64,000 bases of DNA from Cupriavidus sp. YR651 (GTDB taxonomy: Bacteria; Pseudomonadota; Gammaproteobacteria; Burkholderiales; Burkholderiaceae), in assembly GCF_900101625.1 (NCBI RefSeq), contig NZ_FMYZ01000006.1:186001-250000 (forward strand), written 5' to 3'. The notes under the pieces were generated by a model. The model worked only from the letters and a program-made list of their open reading frames with translations. It did not search any database and had not been told where the DNA came from. Below are positions 46,067 through 54,986 of the stretch, piece after piece; within the stretch, counting starts at the first letter, position 1, and each line of letters starts with the position of its first letter. The position numbers were made by a program, and so were the translations under genes.

Positions 46067-46147
46067 GCATCCGCCAGAGAGCCCGGACAACGGGCCGAAA
46101 TAAAAACTGAGGGCATCCGCCGGCCGGAAGCCGACGGATGCCTTTTT
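46067..46147 (+). promoter_or_regulatory. Leader with intrinsic terminator and competing pairings (possible attenuator)
   Basis: GGCATCCG (46112-46119) pairs with CGGATGCC (46135-46142) followed by five T, forming a terminator 27 bp ahead of the binding-protein start. A second copy of GCATCCGCC at 46067-46075 could pair with the same right arm and block the terminator. A separate stem GCCCG/CGGGC is at 46081-46095. No leader peptide is evident. Confidence 0.5.
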
Positions 46148-46173
46148 CCGTTTTTGGAACCGAAGGAGAGGAC

Positions 46174-47322
46174 ATGACATTCAAGCGCGCCAGCCTCCTG
46201 GCCCTTGCAGCCGCCAGCCTGTTTGCAGGTGCGGCCAGTGCCCAGGTAAAGGTGGGGGTCACGGTATCGGCCACGGGGCCGGCTGCCTCGCTCGGCATTC
46301 CCGAGAAGAACACCTTCACGCTGCTGCCGAAGGAAATCGCGGGCAAGAAGATCGAGTACATCGTGCTTGACGATGCCACCGACACGACCACCGCGGTCAA
46401 GAACACGCGCAAGCTGATCAGCGAAGACAAGGTCGACGTGGTGGTGGGTTCCACGGTCACGCCGAACTCGTTGTCCATGGTCGACATCGCCGCCGAGAGT
46501 GAGACTCCGATGATCTCGATGGCCGCCTCGGCCCGCATCATCGAGCCGATGGATGCCAAGCGGGCCTGGGTCTTCAAGACGCCGCAGAATGACTCGCACA
46601 TGGCAACCGCTCTTGCAGAGCACATGACCAGCAACAACGTGAAGACGGTGGCATTCATCGGCTTTGCGGATGCGTACGGCGACAGTTGGGCGCAGGAATT
46701 CGCCAAGGTGGCGGAGATGCGCAAGATCAAGGTCGTCGCCAACGAGCGCTTTGCGCGCACCGACAACTCGGTCACTGGCCAGGTGCTCAAGATGATGGGC
46801 GCGAATGCCGACGCCGTGCTGATCGCAGGATCGGGTACGCCTGCTGCGCTGCCGGCCAAGACGCTCAAGGAGCGGGGCTACAAGGGCAAGATCTACCAGA
46901 CGCATGGCGTGGCCAACCCGGATTTCCTGCGCGTGTGCGGCAAGGATTGCGAAGGCACCTATCTGCCTGCCGGCCCGCTGCTGGTGGCGGAGCAACTGCC
47001 TGACAGCAACCCGGTCAAGAAGCCGGCCATGATCTACAAGACCGCCTACGAGAAGGCCTTCGGTGGCCAGGTGTCGACATTCGGTGGCCATGCGTGGGAC
47101 GCCGGCCTGCTGCTGCAGAACGCGATTCCGGAAGCGCTGAAGAAGGGCCAGCCCGGCACCAAGGAGTTTCGCAAGGCCTTGCGCGATGCGCTGGAGCAGA
47201 CGAAGAACCTGCCGGTGTCGCACGGCATCATCAACATGAGCGCCACCGACCACCTCGGCATGGACCAGCGCGCACGCGTGATGGTGCAAATCGTCGACGG
47301 CAAGTGGAAGCTGCAGAAGTAA
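46174..47322 (+). CDS. Periplasmic substrate-binding protein of the second Liv-type importer
   Basis: 382 residues. Signal peptide LLALAAASLFAGAASAQ, then VKVGVTVSATGPAASLGIPEKNTFTLLP and the HAAT-type binding fold (VVVGSTVTPNSLSMVDIAAESETPMISMAAS; FIGFADAYGDSWAQEF). Family members bind amino acids, aromatic acids or other carboxylates. AAGGAGAGGAC precedes the ATG. The sharp terminator after its stop and the leader terminator before it suggest that its level is set apart from that of the permease genes. Confidence 0.92.
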   Translation: MTFKRASLLALAAASLFAGAASAQVKVGVTVSATGPAASLGIPEKNTFTLLPKEIAGKKIEYIVLDDATDTTTAVKNTRKLISEDKVDVVVGSTVTPNSLSMVDIAAESETPMISMAASARIIEPMDAKRAWVFKTPQNDSHMATALAEHMTSNNVKTVAFIGFADAYGDSWAQEFAKVAEMRKIKVVANERFARTDNSVTGQVLKMMGANADAVLIAGSGTPAALPAKTLKERGYKGKIYQTHGVANPDFLRVCGKDCEGTYLPAGPLLVAEQLPDSNPVKKPAMIYKTAYEKAFGGQVSTFGGHAWDAGLLLQNAIPEALKKGQPGTKEFRKALRDALEQTKNLPVSHGIINMSATDHLGMDQRARVMVQIVDGKWKLQK

Positions 47323-47378
47323 GTCGGCACCTGACCGACGGCAGGGAGCAAGTCGCGGGGGCACAGCAGCAACGAAGG

Positions 47379-47406
47379 GCGCATGGGCAACCATGCGCTT
47401 TTTTTT
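47379..47406 (+). terminator. Strong terminator between the binding-protein gene and livH
   Basis: Perfect 8-bp stem GCGCATGG/CCATGCGC with GCAA tetraloop, followed by eight T. It lies within the transporter locus and should reduce read-through to the permease genes. Confidence 0.9.
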
Positions 47407-47496
47407 GCCTGCGGCAGCCGGCGTGACGACTATGTTTAAGGGAACGCCGACGTCAGTCCGCTGACGCTGCCGACCCATCCATGACTCGGGGAGACA

Positions 47497-48549
47497 ATGG
47501 ACCTCTCGATTGCGGCCATTCTGGCGCAGGACGGCATCACCTCCGGCGCGATCTACGCGCTGCTCGCACTGGCACTGGTGCTGGTGTTTTCGGTGACGCG
47601 CGTCATCTTTATTCCCCAGGGCGAGTTCGTGGCCTACGGGGCCCTGACGCTGGCCGCGATGCAGGCCGGCCATGCGCCGCAGACCACATGGCTGCTGCTG
47701 GCGATGGGCGTGCTGACATTTCTCTATGAATGCGTGGCCGTCCTGCGCAGCGCGGAGTTGCGTCGCACGGCGCCGCGTCGGATAGCCGTGCTGGCCGGCA
47801 AGTACCTCGTGTTTCCCGGGGTCGTCCATCTGATCGTGCAGCAGTACGGCGGTCAGCCGTTGCCGATGCTGGCACAGATCGCGCTGACGCTGCTCATCGT
47901 GATCCCGCTCGGGCCGATGCTCTACCGGCTGGCGTATCAGCCGCTGGCGGAGGCGAGCACGCTCGTGCTGCTGATCGTCTCGGTGGGCGTGCATTTCGCG
48001 CTCGTGGGCCTGGGCCTGGTGATGTTCGGTGCGGAAGGCTCGCGGACCACGGCGTTTTCCGATGCGCGCTTCGATGTGGGCAGTCTCAGCATTTCCGGGC
48101 AGAGCCTCTGGGTGGTGGGTGTGTCCGCGCTGCTGATCGTCGCGTTGTACTTCTATTTCGAACGCACGCTGCAGGGCAAGGCACTGCGCGCGACCGCAGT
48201 AAACCGGCTTGGCGCGCGGCTGGTGGGCATCGGCACCACGCAGGCGGGACGACTCTCCTTCACGCTGGCCGCCGCGATGGGCGCGCTGTGCGGCATCCTG
48301 ATCGCGCCGTTGACCACCGTGTACTACGAGTCCGGCTTCCTGGTGGGGCTCAAGGGCTTCGTGGGGGCCATCGTCGGAGGACTGGTGAGCTATCCGGTCG
48401 CCGCGCTCGGTGCGCTGCTGGTGGGTCTGCTCGAATCCTATTCGTCCTTCTGGGCCAGCGCGTTCAAGGAGGTCATCGTATTCACCCTGATCATCCCGGT
48501 GCTGTTGTGGCGCTCGCTCACGAGCAAGCATGTCGAGGAAGAGGAGTAA
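47497..48549 (+). CDS. livH: Liv-type permease (LivH), second importer
   Basis: 350 residues and longer than the first LivH (294). The N-terminal stretch LAQDGITSGAIYALLALALVLVFSVTRVIFIPQGEFVAYGALTLAA and C-terminal GFVGAIVGGLVSYPVAALGALLVGLLESY are LivH-like. An insert around residues 75-110 (YECVAVLRSAELRRTAPRRIAV) is basic and not usual. GGGGAGACA lies just before the ATG. Only 3 bp separate it from the fused gene. Confidence 0.9.
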   Translation: MDLSIAAILAQDGITSGAIYALLALALVLVFSVTRVIFIPQGEFVAYGALTLAAMQAGHAPQTTWLLLAMGVLTFLYECVAVLRSAELRRTAPRRIAVLAGKYLVFPGVVHLIVQQYGGQPLPMLAQIALTLLIVIPLGPMLYRLAYQPLAEASTLVLLIVSVGVHFALVGLGLVMFGAEGSRTTAFSDARFDVGSLSISGQSLWVVGVSALLIVALYFYFERTLQGKALRATAVNRLGARLVGIGTTQAGRLSFTLAAAMGALCGILIAPLTTVYYESGFLVGLKGFVGAIVGGLVSYPVAALGALLVGLLESYSSFWASAFKEVIVFTLIIPVLLWRSLTSKHVEEEE

Positions 48550-48552
48550 GCC

Positions 48553-50397
48553 ATGACGATGCTGACCGACAAGCAGGTGAACGAGGCGGCTCCGTCCTCC
48601 AGCGCGCGTACGACCAACGTCGCGCGCAATCGCGTGCTGACGCTGGCGTTCGTGATCGTGCTGGCGCTGCTGCCCGTGCTGCCGACGCCGGAGTTCTGGA
48701 TCACGCTGGGCAACTACATCGGCCTCTACAGCATCGTGGCGATCGGCCTCGTGCTGCTGACGGGCGTGGGCGGGATGACGTCGTTCGGGCAGGCTGCGTT
48801 CGTGGGCCTGGGTGCGTATAGCACGGCGTATCTGACTACGCAGTTCGGACTGTCGCCGTGGTTCGGGCTGCTGGTCGGGCTGGTGATCACGATGGCGTCC
48901 GCGTATGTGATCGGGCTGATCACCATGCGCATGTCTGGCCACTACCTGCCACTGGCGACGATTGCGTGGGGACTCTCGCTGTTCTTCCTGTTCGGCAACC
49001 TCGAGTTCGTCGGCAAGTACGACGGCCTGAACGGAATTCCGGTGTTGTCGTTCTTCGGCGCCGAACTGCAGTCCGGGCGATCGATGTTCTACCTGATCTG
49101 GGCGGTGGTGCTGCTCGCGGTGCTGGCGATGCAGAACCTGCTGAACTCGCGTCCCGGCCGTGCCATCCGCGCGCTCAAGGGTGGCGGAACCATGGCGGAA
49201 GCGATGGGCGTGAACACGGCCTGGATGAAGGTCGTGATCTTCGTCGTCGCCGCGGTGCTCGCCTGCATCTCGGGCTTCCTTTACGCGCACCTGCAGCGCG
49301 CGGTCAATCCCACGCCATTCGGTCTGAACTATGGAATCGAGTATCTGTTCATGGCCGTGGTGGGCGGCATTGGCCATGTGTGGGGCGCGGTGCTGGGCGC
49401 CGGGATCCTCACGATCCTCAAGGACGTGCTGCAGGGACTGCTCCCCAAGCTGCTCGGCTCGACCGGCAATTTCGAGATCATCGTCTTTGGCGTGCTGATG
49501 GTACTGCTGTTGCAGTACGCGCGCGATGGGATCTGGCCGTTCCTGCGCAGGCTGTTTCCGTCCGGCCCGTCCGTGATCGCCCCCGACGACGCCGCACCGC
49601 TGCCTGTGCGGCAGAAGCCCGATGCCGGGGAGCTCATTCTGGATGTGCGGGCCGCGCGCAAGCAGTTCGGCGGGCTCGTGGCCGTCAACGATGTCAGCTT
49701 CCAGGTGCGCGCGGGCGAGATCATCGGCCTGATCGGTCCGAACGGCGCCGGCAAGTCCACCACGTTCAACCTGGTCACGGGTGTGCTGCCGCTGACGCGC
49801 GGTGAAGTGCGCTATCGCGGCGAGGTGATCTCCGGCCTGCCGTCGCGCGAGATCGTGAAGCGCGGTGTCGGACGTACCTTCCAGCATGTGCATCTGCTGC
49901 CAACGATGTCGGTGCTGGAGAACGTGGCCATCGGTGCCCACCTGCGCGGCGACTTTCGTGCCCAGGGCGGCGTGTCCGCGGCGATCCTGCGCATGAACAA
50001 GGTCGAGGAACAGAAGCTGCTGTTCGAGGCCAAGCGGCAACTCGAGCGCGTGGGCCTGGGCGACTGCATGTACATGGAGGCAGGCAGCCTCGCGCTCGGC
50101 CAGCAGCGCATCCTGGAGATCGCCCGCGCGCTGTGCTGCGACCCCGCGTTGCTGCTGCTGGACGAACCAGCGGCAGGCCTGCGATACAAGGAAAAGCAGG
50201 CGCTGGCCGAGTTGCTGAAGAAGCTGAAGGGCGAGGGCATGAGTGTGCTGCTGGTCGAGCATGACATGGACTTCGTGATGAACCTGACGGATCGCCTCGT
50301 GGTGATGGAGTTCGGGACGCGCATCGCCGAGGGTGTGCCGGAAGACGTGCAGAAGAACCCGGCTGTGTTGGAAGCCTATCTGGGCGGCGTCGAGTGA
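48553..50397 (+). CDS. livM-livG: Fused Liv permease/ATPase (LivM-LivG)
   Basis: 614 residues. Residues about 1-345 are a LivM permease (LVLLTGVGGMTSFGQAAFVGLGAYSTAY, GIEYLFMAVVGGIGHVWGAVLGAG), and about 362-614 are a LivG ATPase with Walker A GPNGAGKST, signature LALGQQRILEIA, Walker B LLLLDEP and EHDM switch. A Pro-rich linker (PSGPSVIAPDDAAPLPVRQKPDAG) joins them. Such fusions occur in this family and enforce one LivG per LivM. The signature and Walker residues are intact, unlike the LivF of the other system. Confidence 0.93.
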   Translation: MTMLTDKQVNEAAPSSSARTTNVARNRVLTLAFVIVLALLPVLPTPEFWITLGNYIGLYSIVAIGLVLLTGVGGMTSFGQAAFVGLGAYSTAYLTTQFGLSPWFGLLVGLVITMASAYVIGLITMRMSGHYLPLATIAWGLSLFFLFGNLEFVGKYDGLNGIPVLSFFGAELQSGRSMFYLIWAVVLLAVLAMQNLLNSRPGRAIRALKGGGTMAEAMGVNTAWMKVVIFVVAAVLACISGFLYAHLQRAVNPTPFGLNYGIEYLFMAVVGGIGHVWGAVLGAGILTILKDVLQGLLPKLLGSTGNFEIIVFGVLMVLLLQYARDGIWPFLRRLFPSGPSVIAPDDAAPLPVRQKPDAGELILDVRAARKQFGGLVAVNDVSFQVRAGEIIGLIGPNGAGKSTTFNLVTGVLPLTRGEVRYRGEVISGLPSREIVKRGVGRTFQHVHLLPTMSVLENVAIGAHLRGDFRAQGGVSAAILRMNKVEEQKLLFEAKRQLERVGLGDCMYMEAGSLALGQQRILEIARALCCDPALLLLDEPAAGLRYKEKQALAELLKKLKGEGMSVLLVEHDMDFVMNLTDRLVVMEFGTRIAEGVPEDVQKNPAVLEAYLGGVE

Positions 50398-50405
50398 GGG
50401 ATGAG

Positions 50406-51149
50406 ATGAGTCTGATTCTTGAGGTGAATGACCTGCACGTCCGCTATGGGAAGGTGGAGGCCGTGCACGGCGCCAATCTCAAAGTGGAGGCGGGCAGGAT
50501 CGTGACCGTGATTGGCCCCAACGGCGCGGGCAAATCGACGATGCTCAACGCGATCATGGGCGCGCTGCCCGTGAACGGTTCATCGAGCGGCGGGGTGCGC
50601 TACCTGGGTCACGACATGGCGGGTATCCCGGTGGAGGGACGCGTCGCGCGCGGCATGTGCCTCGTGCCGGAGAAGCGCGAGCTCTTCGCGTCGATGACCG
50701 TCGAGGACAACCTGCTGCTGGGCGCATTCCGTCGCAAGAAGGCAGGGGAGCGCAACTACCTGGACCAGATGGACGTGGTGTACGAACTGTTTCCGCGCCT
50801 GAAGGAACGCGCGAAGCAGGACGCTGGCACGCTGTCCGGCGGCGAGCGCCAGATGCTGGCCGTTGGCCGCGCGCTGATGGCCAAACCGCAACTGCTGATG
50901 CTGGATGAGCCGAGCCTGGGGCTGGCACCGCTGATCGTGAAGGAAATATTCCACATCATCCACAACCTGCGGCAGACCGGCGTGGCGACGCTGCTGATCG
51001 AGCAGAACGCGCGCGCGGCGTTGCAGGTGGCCGACTATGCGTACGTGATCGAGACCGGCGATATGGCGATGGAGGGGCCCGCGTCCGAACTGGCGAGCAA
51101 TCCGAAGGTGATCGAGACCTACCTGGGGTTGGCGAAGAAGGCCGCCTGA
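50406..51149 (+). CDS. livF: Liv-type ABC transporter ATPase (LivF), second importer
   Basis: 247 residues with Walker A GPNGAGKST (normal Lys), signature LSGGERQMLAVGRALM, Walker B LLMLDEPSLGLAP and the EQNA switch. It completes the SBP-livH-livMG-livF importer. The ATG at 50406 has GAGGG upstream and lies 8 bp after the previous stop; an in-frame GTG at 50394 overlaps the stop. A terminator follows. Confidence 0.92.
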   Translation: MSLILEVNDLHVRYGKVEAVHGANLKVEAGRIVTVIGPNGAGKSTMLNAIMGALPVNGSSSGGVRYLGHDMAGIPVEGRVARGMCLVPEKRELFASMTVEDNLLLGAFRRKKAGERNYLDQMDVVYELFPRLKERAKQDAGTLSGGERQMLAVGRALMAKPQLLMLDEPSLGLAPLIVKEIFHIIHNLRQTGVATLLIEQNARAALQVADYAYVIETGDMAMEGPASELASNPKVIETYLGLAKKAA

Positions 51150-51179
51150 GCCGCGCAAACGGCTTCCCGCAGCATGGAT

Positions 51180-51202
51180 ACCCGGCTTCGGCCGGGTTTT
51201 TT
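51180..51202 (+). terminator. Intrinsic terminator of the second Liv operon
   Basis: Stem ACCCGGC/GCCGGGT (51180-51186, 51191-51197) with TTCG tetraloop and a T-run. Confidence 0.9.
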
Positions 51203-51326
51203 GTGACCACACCGATTCGGAACTTTCGTACAAATCCGATTTCCGGGGACACTCCGCATGCCTACTCTTCCCGTCTCGATGCGATAGATCAGCGCCGCTG
51301 GCATCGCTCGTTACAGGAATCCTCTC

Positions 51327-52673
51327 ATGTCTGATTTGCATCCGCGGATCGCACGGACCGCATGCACCGCGTCGAGCGTGCCGGAGCACCTATCGGCCGG
51401 GTCACAGGTCGTGGTCGTTGGCCTGGGCTATGTGGGTGCTCCGCTGGCCGTTGCGCTGGCGAAGTATTTCGATGTATCTGGCTTCGACATCAGCACGATG
51501 CGTGTGGAGGAACTGCGCGCCGGGCGGGACCGCACCAACGAGATCCCGGCGGCAGCGCTGCGGGCGACATCGGCGGTTTTCACGACCGACGCCACGGTGC
51601 TGGCGCGGGCAGATGTCATTGTGGTGACTGTGCCGACGCCTGTGGATGGCGCCTGTGTGCCGGATCTGAATCCGGTGGTGCAGGCATCGATCGAAGTGGG
51701 ACGCCACATGAAGCGTGGCGCGATCGTCGTCTATGAAAGCACGGTCTATCCCGGCGTGACGGAGGAGGTATGCGTGCCGCTGCTGGCGCAGCATAGTGGC
51801 CTGGTGCACCTCAGGGACTTCCACGTCGGCTATTCGCCGGAGCGCATCAGCCCGGGAGACCTGGTGAACACGCTGACCACGACCACCAAGATCGTGGCGG
51901 GAGACACGCCCGAGGTCTGCGAGCTGCTGGCGGACCTGTATGGCCGGATCACGCAAATCCATCGCGCACCGAGCATCAAGGTTGCCGAGGCGGCCAAGGT
52001 GCTGGAGAACACGCAGCGCGACGTCAATATCGGATTGGTCAACCAGGTGTCGCAACTGCTTGGCACGCTCGGTGTGGACACGCACGACGTGCTGGCCGCG
52101 GCGCGCAGCAAATGGAATTTCCTCGACTTCCGCCCGGGCCTGGTGGGTGGACACTGTATCTCCGTCGACCCGTACTACCTGACGCACAAGGCCGCCACTT
52201 GCGGATTCACGCCGAGCATTGTGCTGGCGGCGCGCGAGACCAACGACGGCATGGCCGGCTTCGTCGTGGATCAGCTTCTGCGCAGCATGACCCGTCATCA
52301 TTTGCTGCATGCGGATACGGTGGTGACGATCCTGGGCGTGACGTTCAAGGAAGACGTACCGGATATCCGCAATTCCAAGGTTGTGGATATCGTCCGGGAA
52401 CTCGATGCGGTGGGTATCCGCACGCAGGTGATGGATCCGCTGGCTGACAGCGCGGAGGTCGAGCAGGCGTATGGCTTTGCGCTGATGTCGCCGGAGCAGG
52501 CCACGCCAGCTCACGCGGTCGTGCTGGCCGTACCGCATGCCAGCTATCTCGAAGGAGGCTGGGCTTTGCTGGAATCACTCGGCAGGCCACAAGGCACGTT
52601 CGTCGTCAGCGACCTCAAGGCTGTGCTGAGTCGCACGGCCCGGCCGGAGCGGGCCATCCTCTGGCGTCCGTGA
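51327..52673 (+). CDS. Nucleotide-sugar (UDP-hexose/HexNAc) 6-dehydrogenase
   Basis: 448 residues. VVVVGLGYVGAPLAVALAKYFDVSGFDI binds NAD, VPTPVDGACVPDLNPV follows, the catalytic nucleophile is Cys277 in GGHCISVDPYYLTHKA, and TILGVTFKEDVPDIRNSKV is the C-terminal UDP-binding part. It oxidises a UDP-sugar to its uronic acid. The pattern is closest to the WbpO/TviB (UDP-GalNAc to UDP-GalNAcA) branch rather than UDP-glucose dehydrogenase, but specificity is not sure. It overlaps the GT2 gene by one base (TGATG) and so feeds a glycan synthase. Confidence 0.9.
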   Translation: MSDLHPRIARTACTASSVPEHLSAGSQVVVVGLGYVGAPLAVALAKYFDVSGFDISTMRVEELRAGRDRTNEIPAAALRATSAVFTTDATVLARADVIVVTVPTPVDGACVPDLNPVVQASIEVGRHMKRGAIVVYESTVYPGVTEEVCVPLLAQHSGLVHLRDFHVGYSPERISPGDLVNTLTTTTKIVAGDTPEVCELLADLYGRITQIHRAPSIKVAEAAKVLENTQRDVNIGLVNQVSQLLGTLGVDTHDVLAAARSKWNFLDFRPGLVGGHCISVDPYYLTHKAATCGFTPSIVLAARETNDGMAGFVVDQLLRSMTRHHLLHADTVVTILGVTFKEDVPDIRNSKVVDIVRELDAVGIRTQVMDPLADSAEVEQAYGFALMSPEQATPAHAVVLAVPHASYLEGGWALLESLGRPQGTFVVSDLKAVLSRTARPERAILWRP

Positions 52674-53887
52674 TGGACTTCCTGATCCATGTCGTTTTCC
52701 TGCTGCCGCTGAGTGTGATGACGCTGAACTTCGGCGTGACATTGATGTTGCGGGTCGGCGCGCGCTCGACGTTCATCGAGAAGGACTTCGCGCTGCAACC
52801 GCAAGTGAGCGTGTTGTTGCCATGCTTCAACGAGGGCGAGCATGTGTTCCGAACCATCGAGAGCATCGTCACCAGCGACTATCCGCACGACAGGATCGAA
52901 GTTATCGCCGTCGACGATTGCTCGGCGGATGACAGCTTTGCCTGGCTGCAGCGCGCGGCACAACGATGGCCAAATGTGAAGGCGTACCGGAACGAGACCA
53001 ACTCTGGCAAGCACCACACGCTGTCCTTTGCACTGTCGGAGTCGTCGGGCGAGATCCTTGTCTGCATCGACTCCGACTGCATCTTCGACAAGCGCGCCAT
53101 TGCGGAGCTCACCGCCTGTTTCGGCGACGAGCGAATTGGAGCGGTGGGCGGGCGCGTGGGGATCAACAACACGCGACAGAACATTCTTACGCAGTGTCAG
53201 ACGCTGGTCTACTACTACGCGTTTCAGATCATGAAGATGTCGCAGAACTGGACGCGCAACGTGACCTGCATATCCGGTTGTCTGTTTGCCATCCGTCGTG
53301 CGCACTTCGAAGCCATCGAGGCGCAGGTGAAGCAGCGCAACTGGTTTGGCATCGGCGTGCGCGACGGCGAAGATCGCTACATGACGCACCTGCTGTTGCT
53401 GAAAGGCCTGAAGACCTACATCAATATCTCCGCCCAGTGCTGGACTCCCGCCCCCGACAATTTCCGGCAACTGTTCATGCAGCAGTTGCGCTGGCGGAGG
53501 AGCGGATTGCGAGACCTGTTCTGGACACTGCGCACTTTCGGGATGAACGTGAAGGTGCTGCACCCGCTGACGATGGTGAACATGCTGGTGCCTGGCACGC
53601 TGACCGTGCTGTGGCCGGCCATGCATCTGTATGCGATCGCAACCGGCTGGGTTGCGGAACACTTGCTTTTGGCGCTGCAGGTCTACTTCGGCCTGTACGT
53701 CGCATTCGGATGCGTCTTCAACTATTTTGTTCGCCGCCGCAATCCCGAGCAAAGGGTCAACCCGCTCGCCGTCGGCATGCTGGGCTTGTGGTTCGTACTG
53801 GATTCATTTTTCATAACACTGGCGGCCATCTGCACATTCGACGTCGGCGACTGGGGTACGCGTGGCACGTCCCAAGCGAAGGCATAG
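52673..53887 (+). CDS. Processive family-2 glycosyltransferase (HasA/NodC/Alg8-like polysaccharide synthase)
   Basis: 404 residues, near the size of HasA/NodC synthases. A first membrane helix (about 3-26) leads to the catalytic domain: PQVSVLLPCFNEGEHV, Asp81-Asp82 (VDDCSADD), Asp133 and Asp135 (CIDSDC), acidic base Glu233-Asp234 (GEDRY) and QQLRW (270-274). Three C-terminal helices follow (about 298-375). The D,D,D,QxxRW set marks processive synthesis with export through the synthase itself. No PilZ domain is present. The likely donor is made by the dehydrogenase gene just upstream. Confidence 0.88.
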   Translation: MDFLIHVVFLLPLSVMTLNFGVTLMLRVGARSTFIEKDFALQPQVSVLLPCFNEGEHVFRTIESIVTSDYPHDRIEVIAVDDCSADDSFAWLQRAAQRWPNVKAYRNETNSGKHHTLSFALSESSGEILVCIDSDCIFDKRAIAELTACFGDERIGAVGGRVGINNTRQNILTQCQTLVYYYAFQIMKMSQNWTRNVTCISGCLFAIRRAHFEAIEAQVKQRNWFGIGVRDGEDRYMTHLLLLKGLKTYINISAQCWTPAPDNFRQLFMQQLRWRRSGLRDLFWTLRTFGMNVKVLHPLTMVNMLVPGTLTVLWPAMHLYAIATGWVAEHLLLALQVYFGLYVAFGCVFNYFVRRRNPEQRVNPLAVGMLGLWFVLDSFFITLAAICTFDVGDWGTRGTSQAKA

Positions 53888-53915
53888 ATCCGAAAGCACT
53901 GATCTCGTTCCGGTC

Positions 53916-54977
53916 ATGTTCAATTTCAAGCGGTTCCAGAATTCCATCATCCACACCTACCGCCTGACGATGACGACGGCACTGGTGGCCATCGTGGTGG
54001 GCGTGGTGTCCTATCTATTCCTGGTTGGCTTCTACGCGGTCAACCGCAACTGGTCGGCGCCGATGATTCTGTCGCCGACGCAGGGCAAGGTGCTGGCGTT
54101 CCAGCCACAGATTGCAATGCTGGAGGCCGCGCTGTTGAAGAACAAGGCCGACCTGGCGACGGCAGTGCAGCGGCATGCGTTGTTCGGAGAACAGGTGGGT
54201 GAACTCGAGTCGTTGATAGGACGCTTCGATGCGGCCGGAGACGCGGAAGCTGTGGCGCTATCGCGAGCGGGCGAGGACTTCCGGCGCGTGCTACGCCGCA
54301 AGTCGGCCGACACGACCGGTGGTGAGACTGCCGTCAGGCATGCGCAATCGCTGCTCGTGTCGATCGACGAGGATCTCGCAGCGGGGCTGGTCACGCGCGA
54401 AGAGGCGACGATGCGGCGGCTGAGCTTGCAGACTGCCGCCAGTGCGATCACGGACGCACGTGTCAACGAGGCGCTGTTGCGCGAGCGCGCGCGGATCGAT
54501 GGCGATGCGAGCCTTACGCTGCAGGGCAACGCGTCCACGTCGCTCATGGCTTTGCAGTCGCATCACTCCGTGAGTCAGCTGAGGATGGCGATGGCACAGG
54601 CCACGATCGAAGTGGAAAGTGCCAGGCAGGCCATCGGGCAATTGCGCGTCAGCGTGGCACAGGGTACGCGCGTGCTGGACGAGGCAAGGCGATCGCCCTA
54701 CTACGGCGCGTTGACGCAGAGCGTGCCTGTGGTGTTCGCACAGTATGACAACCTCGGTGCGGCCCGGCCCGGTGCGCCGGTCTATGACTGCTATCTGCAG
54801 ATCATCCTTTGCCGTAGGGTCGGGATCATTCGCCGCATCTATGAGGCGGAAGAGTACGCGCGACATCCGCTGTTCAAGTCGGACATCAAGGGCAAGTTCA
54901 TCGGCGTGGAATTCGACGATGAGCGCGCCAGCCGGTCGTCGGTGGTCTTCCTGGGCCGCAAGCCCTTATTACTCTAA
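53916..54977 (+). CDS. HlyD-like membrane fusion protein of the glycan cluster
   Basis: 353 residues. One membrane helix (TTALVAIVVGVVSYLFLVGFYA) is followed by a half-lipoyl-like strand (ILSPTQGKVLAFQPQIAMLE), a long helical coiled-coil region (about 60-255), and a C-terminal beta domain (VPVVFAQYDNLGAARPGAPVYDCY, IGVEFDDERA). Family members link inner-membrane synthases to the outer membrane, as do Alg44 and BgsB. No PilZ domain is seen. A GTG at 53862 that overlaps the GT2 stop is an alternative start with a weak GGGG site. It lies 9 bp ahead of the next gene. Confidence 0.7.
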   Translation: MFNFKRFQNSIIHTYRLTMTTALVAIVVGVVSYLFLVGFYAVNRNWSAPMILSPTQGKVLAFQPQIAMLEAALLKNKADLATAVQRHALFGEQVGELESLIGRFDAAGDAEAVALSRAGEDFRRVLRRKSADTTGGETAVRHAQSLLVSIDEDLAAGLVTREEATMRRLSLQTAASAITDARVNEALLRERARIDGDASLTLQGNASTSLMALQSHHSVSQLRMAMAQATIEVESARQAIGQLRVSVAQGTRVLDEARRSPYYGALTQSVPVVFAQYDNLGAARPGAPVYDCYLQIILCRRVGIIRRIYEAEEYARHPLFKSDIKGKFIGVEFDDERASRSSVVFLGRKPLLL

Positions 54978-54986
54978 GGGGCGCCG

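Noticed and set aside
45790..50262. 1490-residue open frame on the minus strand
   Set aside because: It is antisense to the second Liv operon, full of His/Gln/Arg low complexity typical of shadow frames in GC-rich DNA, and has no family motif.
53862..53915. GTG start for the HlyD-like gene, overlapping the GT2 stop
   Set aside because: Possible by coupling, but the added 18 residues carry no recognisable feature and the ribosome site is weak; given as an alternative only.
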